Assembly: GCA_029777215.1 (NCBI GenBank) | Contig: JAKOSQ010000065.1 | Span: 1-13,453 of the forward strand | Origin: Bacillota bacterium | Lineage (GTDB): Bacteria; Bacillota; Clostridia; Oscillospirales; Oscillospiraceae | Reading direction: 5' to 3' | Length of the DNA stretch: 13,453 nucleotides | Shown: piece after piece, positions 1 to 6,390 of the stretch | How the letters are laid out: every line of letters begins with the position of its first letter | How positions within the stretch are numbered: the first letter of the stretch is position 1 | Translations under genes and position numbers: made by a program | Notes under the pieces: model-generated | The model's input: only the letters and a program-made list of their open reading frames with translations | Database searches by the model: none | Told to the model about the DNA's origin: nothing

Positions 1-1
1 C

Positions 2-130
2 ACCTCGCCGGACGGCCGCATCCTCGGCAAAATGGGCCACTCCGAGCGCGTCGGCGCGGGCCTGTATAAAAATGTGCCGGGCAAATACGACATGGGTCTG
101 TTCGCTTCGGCAGCGGAATACTTCAAATAA
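2..130 (+). CDS. purL: Phosphoribosylformylglycinamidine synthase, C-terminal end (partial)
   Basis: This is the 3' end of a gene whose body lies upstream of the window; 42 codons and a TAA stop are visible. The translated tail contains SPDGRILGKMGHSERVGAG and ends in EYFK. That matches the extreme C-terminus of the glutaminase (class I amidotransferase) domain of the long single-chain PurL. The His and Glu in the GHSER segment sit where the family has its catalytic His-Glu pair. PurL converts FGAR, glutamine and ATP to FGAM in purine synthesis. The assignment rests on this short tail, but the motif is distinctive. No clear terminator follows, so read-through toward the next gene cannot be excluded. 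Confidence 0.85.
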   Translation, partial: TSPDGRILGKMGHSERVGAGLYKNVPGKYDMGLFASAAEYFK

Positions 131-217
131 ACCAAAACACCGCGCTTCTTCCTCCGGCAGCTCGTTCTTTCTTCAGACGGGCCACCGGAAGGCGGAGGAT
201 GCGGTCAAAATCGAACA

Positions 218-246
218 TTGACAATCAAGATACGATGTGTTACAAT
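218..246 (+). promoter_or_regulatory. Sigma-A promoter for the 96-residue protein gene
   Basis: A perfect TTGACA (218-223) is followed by exactly 17 bp and then TACAAT (241-246), one base off TATAAT. Transcription should start near 253, giving a leader of about 44 nt before the ATG at 297. It is the best promoter match seen in the window. The surrounding bases are AT-richer than the flanking genes. Confidence 0.8.
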
Positions 247-296
247 TTGGTTACATTCGTAATTTGCGAATTCTAACATTGAAAAGGAGGAGTTTT

Positions 297-587
297 ATGC
301 CGGAAGATAAAAAAGCGGATCTGGAGTACAAGGGCCACCCTCTCCGCCGCAAGGACAACATGATCTATTTCGGAAGTATGGCAGAGAAATACATTATACT
401 TCTGCAGATACTCGACACAAAAAAAGTGAAGGACCTCGACGTCGCAACGAAGGTCTCCGTGCAGCTCCAGCTCACGGACCCGGACCTCAAGTCCCGCGAC
501 CGCGTGGTCAAGAAGAGCGAGAAGGACAGTCTCTATGCCGCGATGGACGTTGCGTCCGTCTGGCTCGACAGAGCGCTCGCACAGTAA
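297..587 (+). CDS. Small conserved-looking protein of unknown function (96 aa)
   Basis: I do not recognise a named family. The start at 297 is chosen because AAAGGAGGA lies just upstream; the longer open frame from 237 would begin inside the promoter's -10 element. The protein is soluble-looking and rich in Lys and Asp, with no signal peptide or membrane segment. It contains FGSMAEKYIILLQILD near residues 26-41, then VATKVSVQLQLTDPDL, then a basic RVVKKSEKDSLYAAMD stretch and a helical end. The mix of a hydrophobic helix, short strands and a charged C-terminal helix suggests a small folded alpha/beta domain, but this is inference. It has its own strong promoter and is followed after 57 bp by the NlpC/P60 hydrolase gene, so the two may share a transcript. 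Coding status is well supported by the ribosome binding site, promoter and codon use. Confidence 0.8.
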   Translation: MPEDKKADLEYKGHPLRRKDNMIYFGSMAEKYIILLQILDTKKVKDLDVATKVSVQLQLTDPDLKSRDRVVKKSEKDSLYAAMDVASVWLDRALAQ

Positions 588-644
588 ACCCAATCCAGCA
601 GTTCCCGGAATGATTGTTCCCCGAACCACCGCGAAAGGATCGCT

Positions 645-1586
645 ATGAGGAAAGCAAAGCTCCTGTTCATTACGGCGGCTCTGGCCACCGTTCTCACTGT
701 CCCCGCCCACGCCGCGAGCGTCGGCGCGGCCACCGTTCAGGTGGATGCGCTCAATCTCCGCAGTGCTCCGTCTACCGCCGCCAGCATTCTTGCCACGGCG
801 AACGAAAACGCCGTCGTCATTATCGGCGACAAGTCCAGCGCCCTCTGGTACCGCGTCGTCTACCGCGGCTTCACGGGTTACATGATGGCGTCCTATCTCA
901 GCAGCGCCGAAACGCTTGAGGGCGATTTCGGCAACGGCAGCGTCCGCAGCGGCGCCGCGGCGCTGCGCGAAGCGCCCGATCTCTTCGCCCCGAGTCTCGG
1001 CTACTGCCAGAGCGGCGCGACCGTCAATATCCTCGGCGTCAGCGGCAGCTGGTACAAGGTCCAGTACGGCAGCGCAACCGGCTACCTGCACAGCGGCGAC
1101 GTCGCCGTGACGATCGACGCCAATAAGCTGCCGGTCACAGCGGACGCCAAGCTCTCCGCCGCCGAAACCGAAACGCGGGCCGGTCAGACCATTGTTGAGA
1201 CCGCAATGAAATATCTCGGCTGTCCGTATGTTTACGGCGGCACTTCCCCCAGCGGCTTTGACTGCTCCGGTTTTGTGCAGTACGTCTATAATGAGTGCGG
1301 CATCTCCGTCACCCGCACCGCCGCCTCGATATACGCAAGCGACGGCGTGGCGGTCGACAAGTCGGCGCTCGAACCCGGCGACGTGCTGTGCTTCTCAAAT
1401 TCGTCCGAAGCCGTCGGCCACGTCGGTATCTACATAGGCAACGGTCAGTTCATCCACGCGAGCACCTCGTCCACAGGCGTCATCATCAGTCCGCTCGATA
1501 TGGACTACTGGGTGAGGAATTACGTCGGCGCAAAACGCATCGTCTCCGCCGACGCGAATACCACAGCGGCAGCTGCAACAACGTAA
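645..1586 (+). CDS. Secreted SH3b-SH3b-NlpC/P60 cell-wall endopeptidase
   Basis: A 313-residue exported peptidoglycan hydrolase. Residues 1-23 form a signal peptide: MRKAK, a hydrophobic core, then AHA before the likely cleavage site. Two bacterial SH3-like domains follow, about residues 27-86 (with LNLRSAPST and WYRVVYRGFTGYM) and 96-155 (with ALREAP and WYKVQYGSATGYL). They probably bind the wall. After a short Ala/Glu-rich linker comes an NlpC/P60 domain, about residues 181-300. The family's catalytic Cys is C207 in FDCSGF, and the expected His residues are H259 in GHVGIYIG and H271 in FIHA. Such enzymes usually cut D-Glu-(diamino acid) stem-peptide bonds. The ATG at 645 follows AAAGGA. 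The short Thr/Ala tail after residue 300 looks unstructured. A strong terminator follows at once, so this ends the first transcription unit. Confidence 0.93.
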   Translation: MRKAKLLFITAALATVLTVPAHAASVGAATVQVDALNLRSAPSTAASILATANENAVVIIGDKSSALWYRVVYRGFTGYMMASYLSSAETLEGDFGNGSVRSGAAALREAPDLFAPSLGYCQSGATVNILGVSGSWYKVQYGSATGYLHSGDVAVTIDANKLPVTADAKLSAAETETRAGQTIVETAMKYLGCPYVYGGTSPSGFDCSGFVQYVYNECGISVTRTAASIYASDGVAVDKSALEPGDVLCFSNSSEAVGHVGIYIGNGQFIHASTSSTGVIISPLDMDYWVRNYVGAKRIVSADANTTAAAATT

Positions 1587-1591
1587 TTCTC

Positions 1592-1622
1592 CGGGCGGCG
1601 CTTTGGCGCCGCCCGTTTTTTT
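1592..1622 (+). terminator. Intrinsic terminator after the NlpC/P60 gene
   Basis: A 10-bp perfect GC-rich stem (CGGGCGGCGC, 1592-1601, pairing with GCGCCGCCCG, 1606-1615) with a TTTG loop is followed by seven T (1616-1622). It begins only 5 bp after the stop codon. Confidence 0.93.
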
Positions 1623-1698
1623 CGGCCCTCTCCCCGCAGCTTGGACGCATTCCACAAAAGAATTTGAAACTTCCGCTGCGTTTTCTACGCGTCGGCGC

Positions 1699-1727
1699 TT
1701 GCTTTTTGACCGGATTTGGGGCAGAAT
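1699..1727 (+). promoter_or_regulatory. Weak candidate promoter for the Phe-rich leader ORF
   Basis: TTGCTT (1699-1704), 17 bp, then CAGAAT (1722-1727): three of six and four of six consensus bases with ideal spacing. A start near 1734 would place the leader's AGGAGG about 10 nt into the RNA. The match is weak and is proposed mainly because the ORF and terminator downstream need a promoter after the strong terminator at 1592-1622. Confidence 0.25.
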
Positions 1728-1753
1728 AGAGGGAAAGCAAAGCAGGAGGCTCT

Positions 1754-1867
1754 ATGAGGAAACAGACAAAAATCGCAGAGCTTTTGCCGGACGTCGGTCA
1801 CACGGCGGTCGGTTCTTTTCCGTTTTTCCTTTTTGCTTTTCTTTCTGTTTTTCTTTTTTCGATCTGA
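1754..1867 (+). CDS. Putative Phe/U-rich leader peptide (37 aa) of an attenuator
   Basis: A short ORF with a perfect AGGAGG (1744-1749) four bases before its ATG. It begins MRKQTKIAELLPDVG, and residues 22-35 are FPFFLFAFLSVFLF: seven Phe and three Leu in 14 codons, encoded by an almost pure pyrimidine, U-rich tract (about 1814-1859). Its TGA stop (1865-1867) lies inside the 5' arm of the terminator at 1861-1898. This is the geometry of ribosome-coupled attenuators. Two readings are possible. One is amino-acid (Phe) stalling, as in the enterobacterial pheA leader. The other is UTP sensing through RNA-polymerase pausing in the U-rich tract, as in the enterobacterial pyrBI leader, which would suit a downstream operon containing carAB. 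A small membrane-anchored peptide is a third option. Function is inferred and the ORF is unproven. Confidence 0.45.
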   Translation: MRKQTKIAELLPDVGHTAVGSFPFFLFAFLSVFLFSI

Positions 1868-1898
1868 GATCATTCATTCGATCTCGGGTCTTTTTTTT
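1861..1898 (+). terminator. Intrinsic terminator overlapping the leader ORF stop, upstream of argC
   Basis: GATCTGAGATC (1861-1871) pairs over 11 positions, with two G-U wobbles in RNA, with GATCTCGGGTC (1880-1890) around an 8-base loop. Eight T follow (1891-1898). It contains the stop codon of the short Phe-rich ORF in its 5' arm, so a ribosome finishing that ORF would cover the arm and could block the hairpin. It lies 153 bp before argC, whose own promoter is downstream of it. Confidence 0.8.
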
Positions 1899-1961
1899 AT
1901 GCCCCGCCGCGCCATTTGTTAGAATGTACAAAGGTTTTCGCGATTTAGCGAGAAAAATTAG

Positions 1962-1975
1962 AAAATAATTATTCG
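1962..1975 (+). promoter_or_regulatory. Possible upstream ArgR box
   Basis: AAAATAATTATTCG matches 11 of 14 positions of the general ARG-box pattern TGAATWWWWATTCA. It sits just upstream of the argC -35 element. Alone it could be chance in AT-rich DNA; it gains weight from the half sites at 2013-2029 and the arginine genes downstream. Confidence 0.3.
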
Positions 1976-1983
1976 TCTGGTGC

Positions 1984-2012
1984 TTGCAAATACGCCGAAT
2001 TTGGTTTATTAT
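1984..2012 (+). promoter_or_regulatory. argC operon promoter
   Basis: TTGCAA (1984-1989), a 17-bp spacer, then TATTAT (2007-2012). The predicted start is near 2019, giving a 5' leader of about 33 nt before the argC ATG. It lies in a strongly AT-rich stretch unlike the GC-rich coding DNA. Confidence 0.7.
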
Positions 2013-2029
2013 ATTCAATATTGATGAAT
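2013..2029 (+). promoter_or_regulatory. ARG-box half sites over the argC transcription start
   Basis: ATTCA (2013-2017) and TGAAT (2025-2029) are 7 bp apart. In tandem ARG boxes (18-bp sites about 3 bp apart) the right half of one box and the left half of the next are also 7 bp apart. The outer halves are poor (the right outer half ATCCG matches three of five bases). The site covers the predicted +1, so ArgR/AhrC bound here would block transcription when arginine is plentiful. That role is inferred from position and family knowledge. Confidence 0.4.
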
Positions 2030-2051
2030 ATTTATCCGGTGGTGGATTGAA

Positions 2052-2981
2052 ATGACAAAGGTTTTTATTGTCGGCAGTGCCGGAACGACCGGTCTGCGGC
2101 TCCGGCAGCGGCTCGGAGCGATGGCGGACGTCGAGCTATTGGAGATCGACGAAGCAAAGCGCAAGGACCCGGACGAGCAGAAGCGGCTTTTTAAAATGGC
2201 GGACTTCGTCTTTCTCTGTCTTCCGGACGACGCGGCGCGCGCGACGGCTCCGTTCGCCGAGGGCACGTCCGCCCGCGTGATCGACGCCTCGACCGCACAC
2301 CGCACGTCCGACGGCTGGGCCTACGGCTTCCCGGAACTGTCCCCCGCGCACAAGGACGCCATTCAGACGGGCAAGTACGTCGCCTCCCCCGGCTGCCACG
2401 CGAGTGGCTTCATCGCCCTCGTCTACCCGCTGATCGCGGCGGGCCTGCTCGACAGGGGCGCGCTTCTGACCGCAACCTCCCTCACGGGCTACAGCGGCGG
2501 CGGCAAGAAGATGATCGCCGAGTACGAGGCGTCCGAGCGCAGCGAGCTTCTAAAAGGTCCAATGCCCTACGCCCTCGGCCAGTCACACAAGCACCTGCCC
2601 GAGATGCAAAAGCAGTGCGGGCTTGAAAACGCGCCGGTCTTCGTCCCGGTCGTCGGCAACTTCTATTCAGGCATGCTCGTGACGCTCCCGCTCCACGCCT
2701 CCCTCCTCAAGGGTGCCCCTTCGGCGGACGCGCTGCGCGCGGTCTACCAGAAGCACTACCAGAGCGGCCTTGTGCACGTCTCGGGTGAGGCGCCCTCGGC
2801 GCTCTACGCGAACGCCTATGCGGGCCGCGACGACATGGAGATATTCGTCTCCGGCGCGGACGGGCGGCTGCTCGTCTCGGCGCTGTTTGACAACCTCGGC
2901 AAGGGCGCGTCCGGCGCGGCGATCGAGTGCTTTAACCTCATGCGCGGCGCGCCGGCGGACGCCGGGCTGACGCTCGGATAA
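2052..2981 (+). CDS. argC: N-acetyl-gamma-glutamyl-phosphate reductase
   Basis: NADPH-dependent third step of arginine synthesis: it reduces N-acetylglutamyl 5-phosphate to the semialdehyde. The 309-residue length fits the shorter class of AGPR. A Rossmann nucleotide-binding start is visible as VGSAGTTGLRL (about residues 7-17). The catalytic Cys is C115 in SPGCHASGF. The conserved His region HKHLPEM is at residues 179-184, and GYSGGGKKM (146-154) is another family hallmark. The ATG at 2052 is preceded by GGTGGA at 5 bp, a moderate ribosome binding site. It is the first gene of the arginine cluster and has its own AT-rich promoter with ArgR-box-like half sites. A 121-bp gap, unusually long for this cluster, separates it from argJ. 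Confidence 0.95.
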   Translation: MTKVFIVGSAGTTGLRLRQRLGAMADVELLEIDEAKRKDPDEQKRLFKMADFVFLCLPDDAARATAPFAEGTSARVIDASTAHRTSDGWAYGFPELSPAHKDAIQTGKYVASPGCHASGFIALVYPLIAAGLLDRGALLTATSLTGYSGGGKKMIAEYEASERSELLKGPMPYALGQSHKHLPEMQKQCGLENAPVFVPVVGNFYSGMLVTLPLHASLLKGAPSADALRAVYQKHYQSGLVHVSGEAPSALYANAYAGRDDMEIFVSGADGRLLVSALFDNLGKGASGAAIECFNLMRGAPADAGLTLG

Positions 2982-3026
2982 AAGCGCGGCGAACATCCAA
3001 AAACGGATGCCGTATCGCGCCGGATA

Positions 3027-3035
3027 TGGTATACT
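3027..3035 (+). promoter_or_regulatory. Candidate extended -10 promoter before argJ
   Basis: TGGTATACT is a complete TGn extended -10 element with TATACT (3030-3035), in the 121-bp gap between argC and argJ. No good -35 lies 16-18 bp upstream, which extended -10 promoters can tolerate. Two short inverted repeats (GTCCG/CGGAC and GGCC/GGCC) lie between it and the argJ ribosome binding site and have no T-run, so they are not terminators. Confidence 0.4.
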
Positions 3036-3102
3036 ACAGCTGTCCGCACCCGGCGGACCGGCCTTGCGGCCTGAGAGAAAAAATTTCTGGAGGTACAGTT
3101 TC

Positions 3103-4311
3103 ATGGAATACATCAAGGGCGGCGTCTGCGCGCCGAAGGGTTTTGTGGCGGGCGGCGTCAACTGCGGCATCCGCGGGAAGGAAAAGCGTGACCTCGCGCT
3201 GATCGTCAGCCGGAGCATGGCCTCCGCCGCCGGCGTCTACACGCAGAACCTCGTCAAGGGCGCGCCGATCACCGTGACGCAAAAGCACATCGAGGACGGC
3301 TACGCCCGCGCCATCATCGCCAACTCCGGCAACGCGAACACCTGCAACCCGAACGGCATCTCCATCGCTGAGGGCATGTGCGAGCTCGTCGAGACCTTTA
3401 CGGGCATTAAGCAAAACGACATTATCGTCGCCTCGACCGGCGTCATCGGGCAGGAGCTCAACCTCGAGCCCATCGCCTACGGGATGCCCTCGCTGATGAC
3501 GAGTCTCGGCAGCCACTCCGACTGGGCGGCGGAGGCCATCATGACCACCGACACCGCCAAAAAGGAGCTCGCCGCCAAGTTCATGATCGGCGGCCGCCCG
3601 GCCAGGATCGGCGCGATCGCCAAGGGCAGCGGCATGATCTGCCCGAACATGGCCACGATGCTCGTATTCATCACGACGGACGCGAAGATCACCCCCGCCA
3701 TGCTCCAGAAGGCGCTCAGCGAGGTCGTGAAGGATACCTTCAACATGATCAGCGTCGACCGCGACACCTCGACCAACGACATGTGCGTGGTCCTCGCAAA
3801 CGGTCTTGCCGAAACCGAGGACATCCACGAGGTAGGCCCGCTCTTCGAGGACTTCAAGGCGGCGCTCGCGGATATCTGCACACAGCTCGCAAAATCCATC
3901 GCCAAGGACGGCGAGGGCGCTACGAAGCTGCTCGAATGCCGCGTCACCGGCGGCAAAACGGATGCGGACGCCCGCAAGATTGCGAAGTCCGTCATCTGCT
4001 CGAACCTCCTCAAGTGCGCCATGTTCGGCGCGGACGCCAACTGGGGCCGCGTGCTCTGCGCCATCGGCTACGCGGGCGCGGAAACGGACGTCAAGAAAAT
4101 CGCCGTCACCTTCAAGTCGAGTGCCGGCGAGATCAAGGTCTGTGAGAACGGCGGCGCGGTCGACTTTTCCGAGGAGGCCGCCAAAAAGGTGCTCTCGGAG
4201 GATGAGATCGTCATCGACGTCGCCCTCGGCGACGGGGATGACGCGGCCACGGCCTACGGCTGCGACCTGAGCTATGACTATGTGAAGATCAACGGAGACT
4301 ATCGCAGTTGA
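3103..4311 (+). CDS. argJ: Glutamate N-acetyltransferase / ornithine acetyltransferase
   Basis: ArgJ moves the acetyl group from N-acetylornithine to glutamate, releasing ornithine and recycling acetylglutamate; bifunctional versions also use acetyl-CoA. The 402-residue protein has the family's self-cleavage site in CPNMATMLVF, between A184 and T185. T185 becomes the nucleophile of the beta chain, giving alpha and beta chains of about 184 and 218 residues. IIANSGNANTC and VDRDTSTNDM are further family signatures. The ATG at 3103 is chosen over the in-frame ATG at 3007 because GGAGG lies 9 bp before it and homologues begin close to this point. Whether this ArgJ can make acetylglutamate from acetyl-CoA cannot be read from the sequence; no argA is present in the window. 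argB follows after 28 bp. Confidence 0.96.
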   Translation: MEYIKGGVCAPKGFVAGGVNCGIRGKEKRDLALIVSRSMASAAGVYTQNLVKGAPITVTQKHIEDGYARAIIANSGNANTCNPNGISIAEGMCELVETFTGIKQNDIIVASTGVIGQELNLEPIAYGMPSLMTSLGSHSDWAAEAIMTTDTAKKELAAKFMIGGRPARIGAIAKGSGMICPNMATMLVFITTDAKITPAMLQKALSEVVKDTFNMISVDRDTSTNDMCVVLANGLAETEDIHEVGPLFEDFKAALADICTQLAKSIAKDGEGATKLLECRVTGGKTDADARKIAKSVICSNLLKCAMFGADANWGRVLCAIGYAGAETDVKKIAVTFKSSAGEIKVCENGGAVDFSEEAAKKVLSEDEIVIDVALGDGDDAATAYGCDLSYDYVKINGDYRS

Positions 4312-4339
4312 CATAATCTTTTTCAAAGGAGACGGCGGT

Positions 4340-5197
4340 ATGGACGAAAAGCCCACGAACGCGCAGCGCGCAAAGGTCCTCATCGAAGCCCTGCCATACA
4401 TTCAAAGATACAGCGGGAAAATTCTCGTCATCAAATACGGCGGCAACGCGATGATCAACGAGGAACTCAAAAAAGCCGTCATGGGCGACATCGTGCTGCT
4501 TTCACAGATCGGCGTGAAGGTTGTGCTGGTCCACGGCGGCGGGCCGGAGATCAGCGACACCCTCAAAAAAATGGGCAAGCCCACCGAATTTGTCGACGGC
4601 CTGCGCGTCACGGACGCGGAGACGGCTCAGGTCGTGCAGATGGTCCTCGCGGGCAAGATCTCCAAGAGCCTTGTGAATCTCATCGGCAACCTCGGCGGCC
4701 GGGCCATCGGGCTTTCGGGCATGGACGGCCACATGATCGAAGCCAGGAAGCTTGATGAAAGGCTCGGCTTCGTGGGCGAGATCACGAACGTCGACCCCAC
4801 GCCGATTTTGGACGTCCTTGACAAGGGCTACATCCCCGTCATCTCGACGGTCGGCTGCGACAGCGAGGGCAATGTCTACAACATTAACGCCGACACCGCC
4901 GCCGCCCGCATCGCAGGGACCCTCCGCGCCGAGAGCTTCATTTCGATGACCGACATCGCCGGCATCCTCCGCGACAAGGACGACCCGTCGACGCTCGTCC
5001 GCGTTATCGGCGTGTCCGAGGCCCCGCAGCTCATGCGCGAGGGCATCATCTCCGGCGGCATGATCCCAAAGGTCGACTGCTGCATCGAAGCCATCCGCCG
5101 CGGCGTGGGGCGCGTTTTCATCATCGACGGCCGCATCCCCCACGCGATCCTCATTGAGACGCTGACGGACGAGGGCATCGGCACCATGTTCACCTGA
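4340..5197 (+). CDS. argB: Acetylglutamate kinase
   Basis: Phosphorylates N-acetylglutamate with ATP, the usual committed step. The 285-residue amino-acid-kinase fold shows VIKYGGNAM with the phosphate-binding K32, the glycine-rich HGGGPEI loop (H65-P69 onward), and GGMIPK (239-244) with a second conserved Lys. Before the kinase core is an N-terminal helix of about 25 residues containing EALPYIQRYSG. In known arginine-sensitive enzymes this helix joins dimers into hexamers and carries arginine feedback inhibition, whereas the E. coli enzyme lacks it. This protein is therefore probably inhibited by arginine, which is inference from family knowledge. A strong AAAGGAGA precedes the ATG. It lies 28 bp after argJ. 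Confidence 0.96.
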   Translation: MDEKPTNAQRAKVLIEALPYIQRYSGKILVIKYGGNAMINEELKKAVMGDIVLLSQIGVKVVLVHGGGPEISDTLKKMGKPTEFVDGLRVTDAETAQVVQMVLAGKISKSLVNLIGNLGGRAIGLSGMDGHMIEARKLDERLGFVGEITNVDPTPILDVLDKGYIPVISTVGCDSEGNVYNINADTAAARIAGTLRAESFISMTDIAGILRDKDDPSTLVRVIGVSEAPQLMREGIISGGMIPKVDCCIEAIRRGVGRVFIIDGRIPHAILIETLTDEGIGTMFT

Positions 5198-5226
5198 TTC
5201 GGTTTACATAAATGGAGTGTGACGCT

Positions 5227-6390
5227 ATGGATATCAAGGAGCTCGACAAGACCTACATCGCAAACACCTATTCCCGCTTCCCCTTTGTGGCGGTCAGCGG
5301 CAGCGGCGCGCGCGTGACGGGCGAAAACGGCGGGACCTGCATCGATCTCGGCAGCGGCATCGCTGTGGACGCCTTCGGCGTCTGCGATCCCGAGTGGGTC
5401 GCGGCGGTCGAAGCGCAGCTGCACAAGATCCAGCACTTTTCAAATCTATTCTACACCGAACCGCAGGCAAAGCTGGCGGAACTGCTCTGCCAGCGAACGG
5501 GGATGCACAAGGTCTTCTTCTGCAATTCCGGCGCGGAGGCCAACGAGTGCGCGATCAAAGCCGCGCGCAAATATTCCTTTGACAAATATGGCGCGGGTCG
5601 GCACGACATCGTAACCCTGCAGCAGAGCTTTCACGGCCGCACGATGGCGACCCTCGCGGCGACCGGACAGGACACCCTGCACCCGGAATGCTTCGGTCCC
5701 TACCCAGGCGGCTTCCTCTACGCCCCCGCGAACGACTTTGACGCGCTCTCCGCTCTCTGCGGCGAGACGGTCTGCGCCGTGATGCTCGAGCTCGTACAGG
5801 GCGAGGGCGGCGTCAACCCGCTCGCTAAGGAATATGTTCAAAAGGTCGAAGACCTCTGCCATGAAAAGGACATTCTCCTGCTCATCGACGAGGTCCAGAC
5901 CGGCAACGGCCGCACCGGTTCGCTTTACGCCTGGCAGCAGTACCACGTCGAGCCGGACATCATGACGACGGCCAAGGGTCTCGGCGGCGGTCTGCCGCTC
6001 GGTGCGTGCCTCTTCGGAGAAAAGACGGCGAACACCTTGATCGCCGGGACACATGGCTCGACCTTCGGCGGCAACCCGGTGTGCTGCGCGGGCGCGCTGA
6101 GCATTCTCTCGCGCATCGACGGTAAGCTCCTCGCGGAGGTCCGCGAAAAGGGCGAATACATCCAAAGCGAGCTTTCCGGCGCGCCCGGCGTCAAAAGTGT
6201 CACGGGTCTCGGCCTCATGCTCGGCATTGAAACGGAAAAGGACGCCCGCAGCGTCGCGGAGATCTGTCTCGCGCGCGGCGTCGTGGTCCTCACGGCAAAG
6301 AACAAGGTCCGCCTCCTCCCACCGCTCAACATCGCGTGGGAGGATCTGCGGCAAGCCATCCAGATTTTGAAGGGAGTCATCGCGGAATGA
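5227..6390 (+). CDS. argD: Acetylornithine aminotransferase
   Basis: PLP-dependent class III aminotransferase that converts N-acetylglutamate semialdehyde and glutamate to N-acetylornithine. The 387-residue protein has the PLP-phosphate loop NSGAEAN (100-106), the PLP-ring Asp D221 in LLIDEVQTGNGRTG, and the Schiff-base Lys K250 in TTAKGLGGGLPLGA. HGSTFGGNPVCCAGA is the dimer-partner phosphate loop. I start it at 5227, since GGAG (5214-5217) is well spaced for it. An in-frame ATG at 5212 would add five residues but has no ribosome binding site. Related enzymes can also act on succinyl-diaminopimelate pathway intermediates, but the neighbours indicate arginine. Its TGA overlaps the argF ATG as ATGA. 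Confidence 0.95.
   Translation: MDIKELDKTYIANTYSRFPFVAVSGSGARVTGENGGTCIDLGSGIAVDAFGVCDPEWVAAVEAQLHKIQHFSNLFYTEPQAKLAELLCQRTGMHKVFFCNSGAEANECAIKAARKYSFDKYGAGRHDIVTLQQSFHGRTMATLAATGQDTLHPECFGPYPGGFLYAPANDFDALSALCGETVCAVMLELVQGEGGVNPLAKEYVQKVEDLCHEKDILLLIDEVQTGNGRTGSLYAWQQYHVEPDIMTTAKGLGGGLPLGACLFGEKTANTLIAGTHGSTFGGNPVCCAGALSILSRIDGKLLAEVREKGEYIQSELSGAPGVKSVTGLGLMLGIETEKDARSVAEICLARGVVVLTAKNKVRLLPPLNIAWEDLRQAIQILKGVIAE

Noticed and set aside
131..217. Possible terminator after purL
   Set aside because: CTTCC/GGAAG and CCTCC/GGAGG repeats exist, but the stems are short, the spacing is large and no T-run follows.
1900..1923. Tiny ORF MPRRAIC after the leader terminator, with two Arg codons
   Set aside because: No ribosome binding site, only seven codons, and it starts right after the T-run of a terminator.
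1603..1968. 121-codon + strand frame across the argC upstream gap
   Set aside because: It starts inside a terminator stem, runs through a second terminator, and its sequence is a different-frame reading of the U-rich tract.
1623..2051. T-box or PyrR-binding leader before argC
   Set aside because: No GGGTGGNACCGCG T-box core and no recognisable PyrR anti-antiterminator sequence could be found.
4308..4336. TTGACA at the argJ stop codon as a -35 element before argB
   Set aside because: The bases 17 bp downstream (GACGGC) are nothing like a -10 element.
3034..4401. Minus-strand open frame of 455 codons opposite argJ
   Set aside because: Same composition artefact: no family motifs, covers a certain gene on the other strand, and crosses two intergenic regions.
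5446..6354. Minus-strand open frame of 302 codons opposite argD (and similar ones opposite argF and carA)
   Set aside because: Shadows of GC-rich genes; sequences are Arg/Ala/Asp-rich without recognisable domains.
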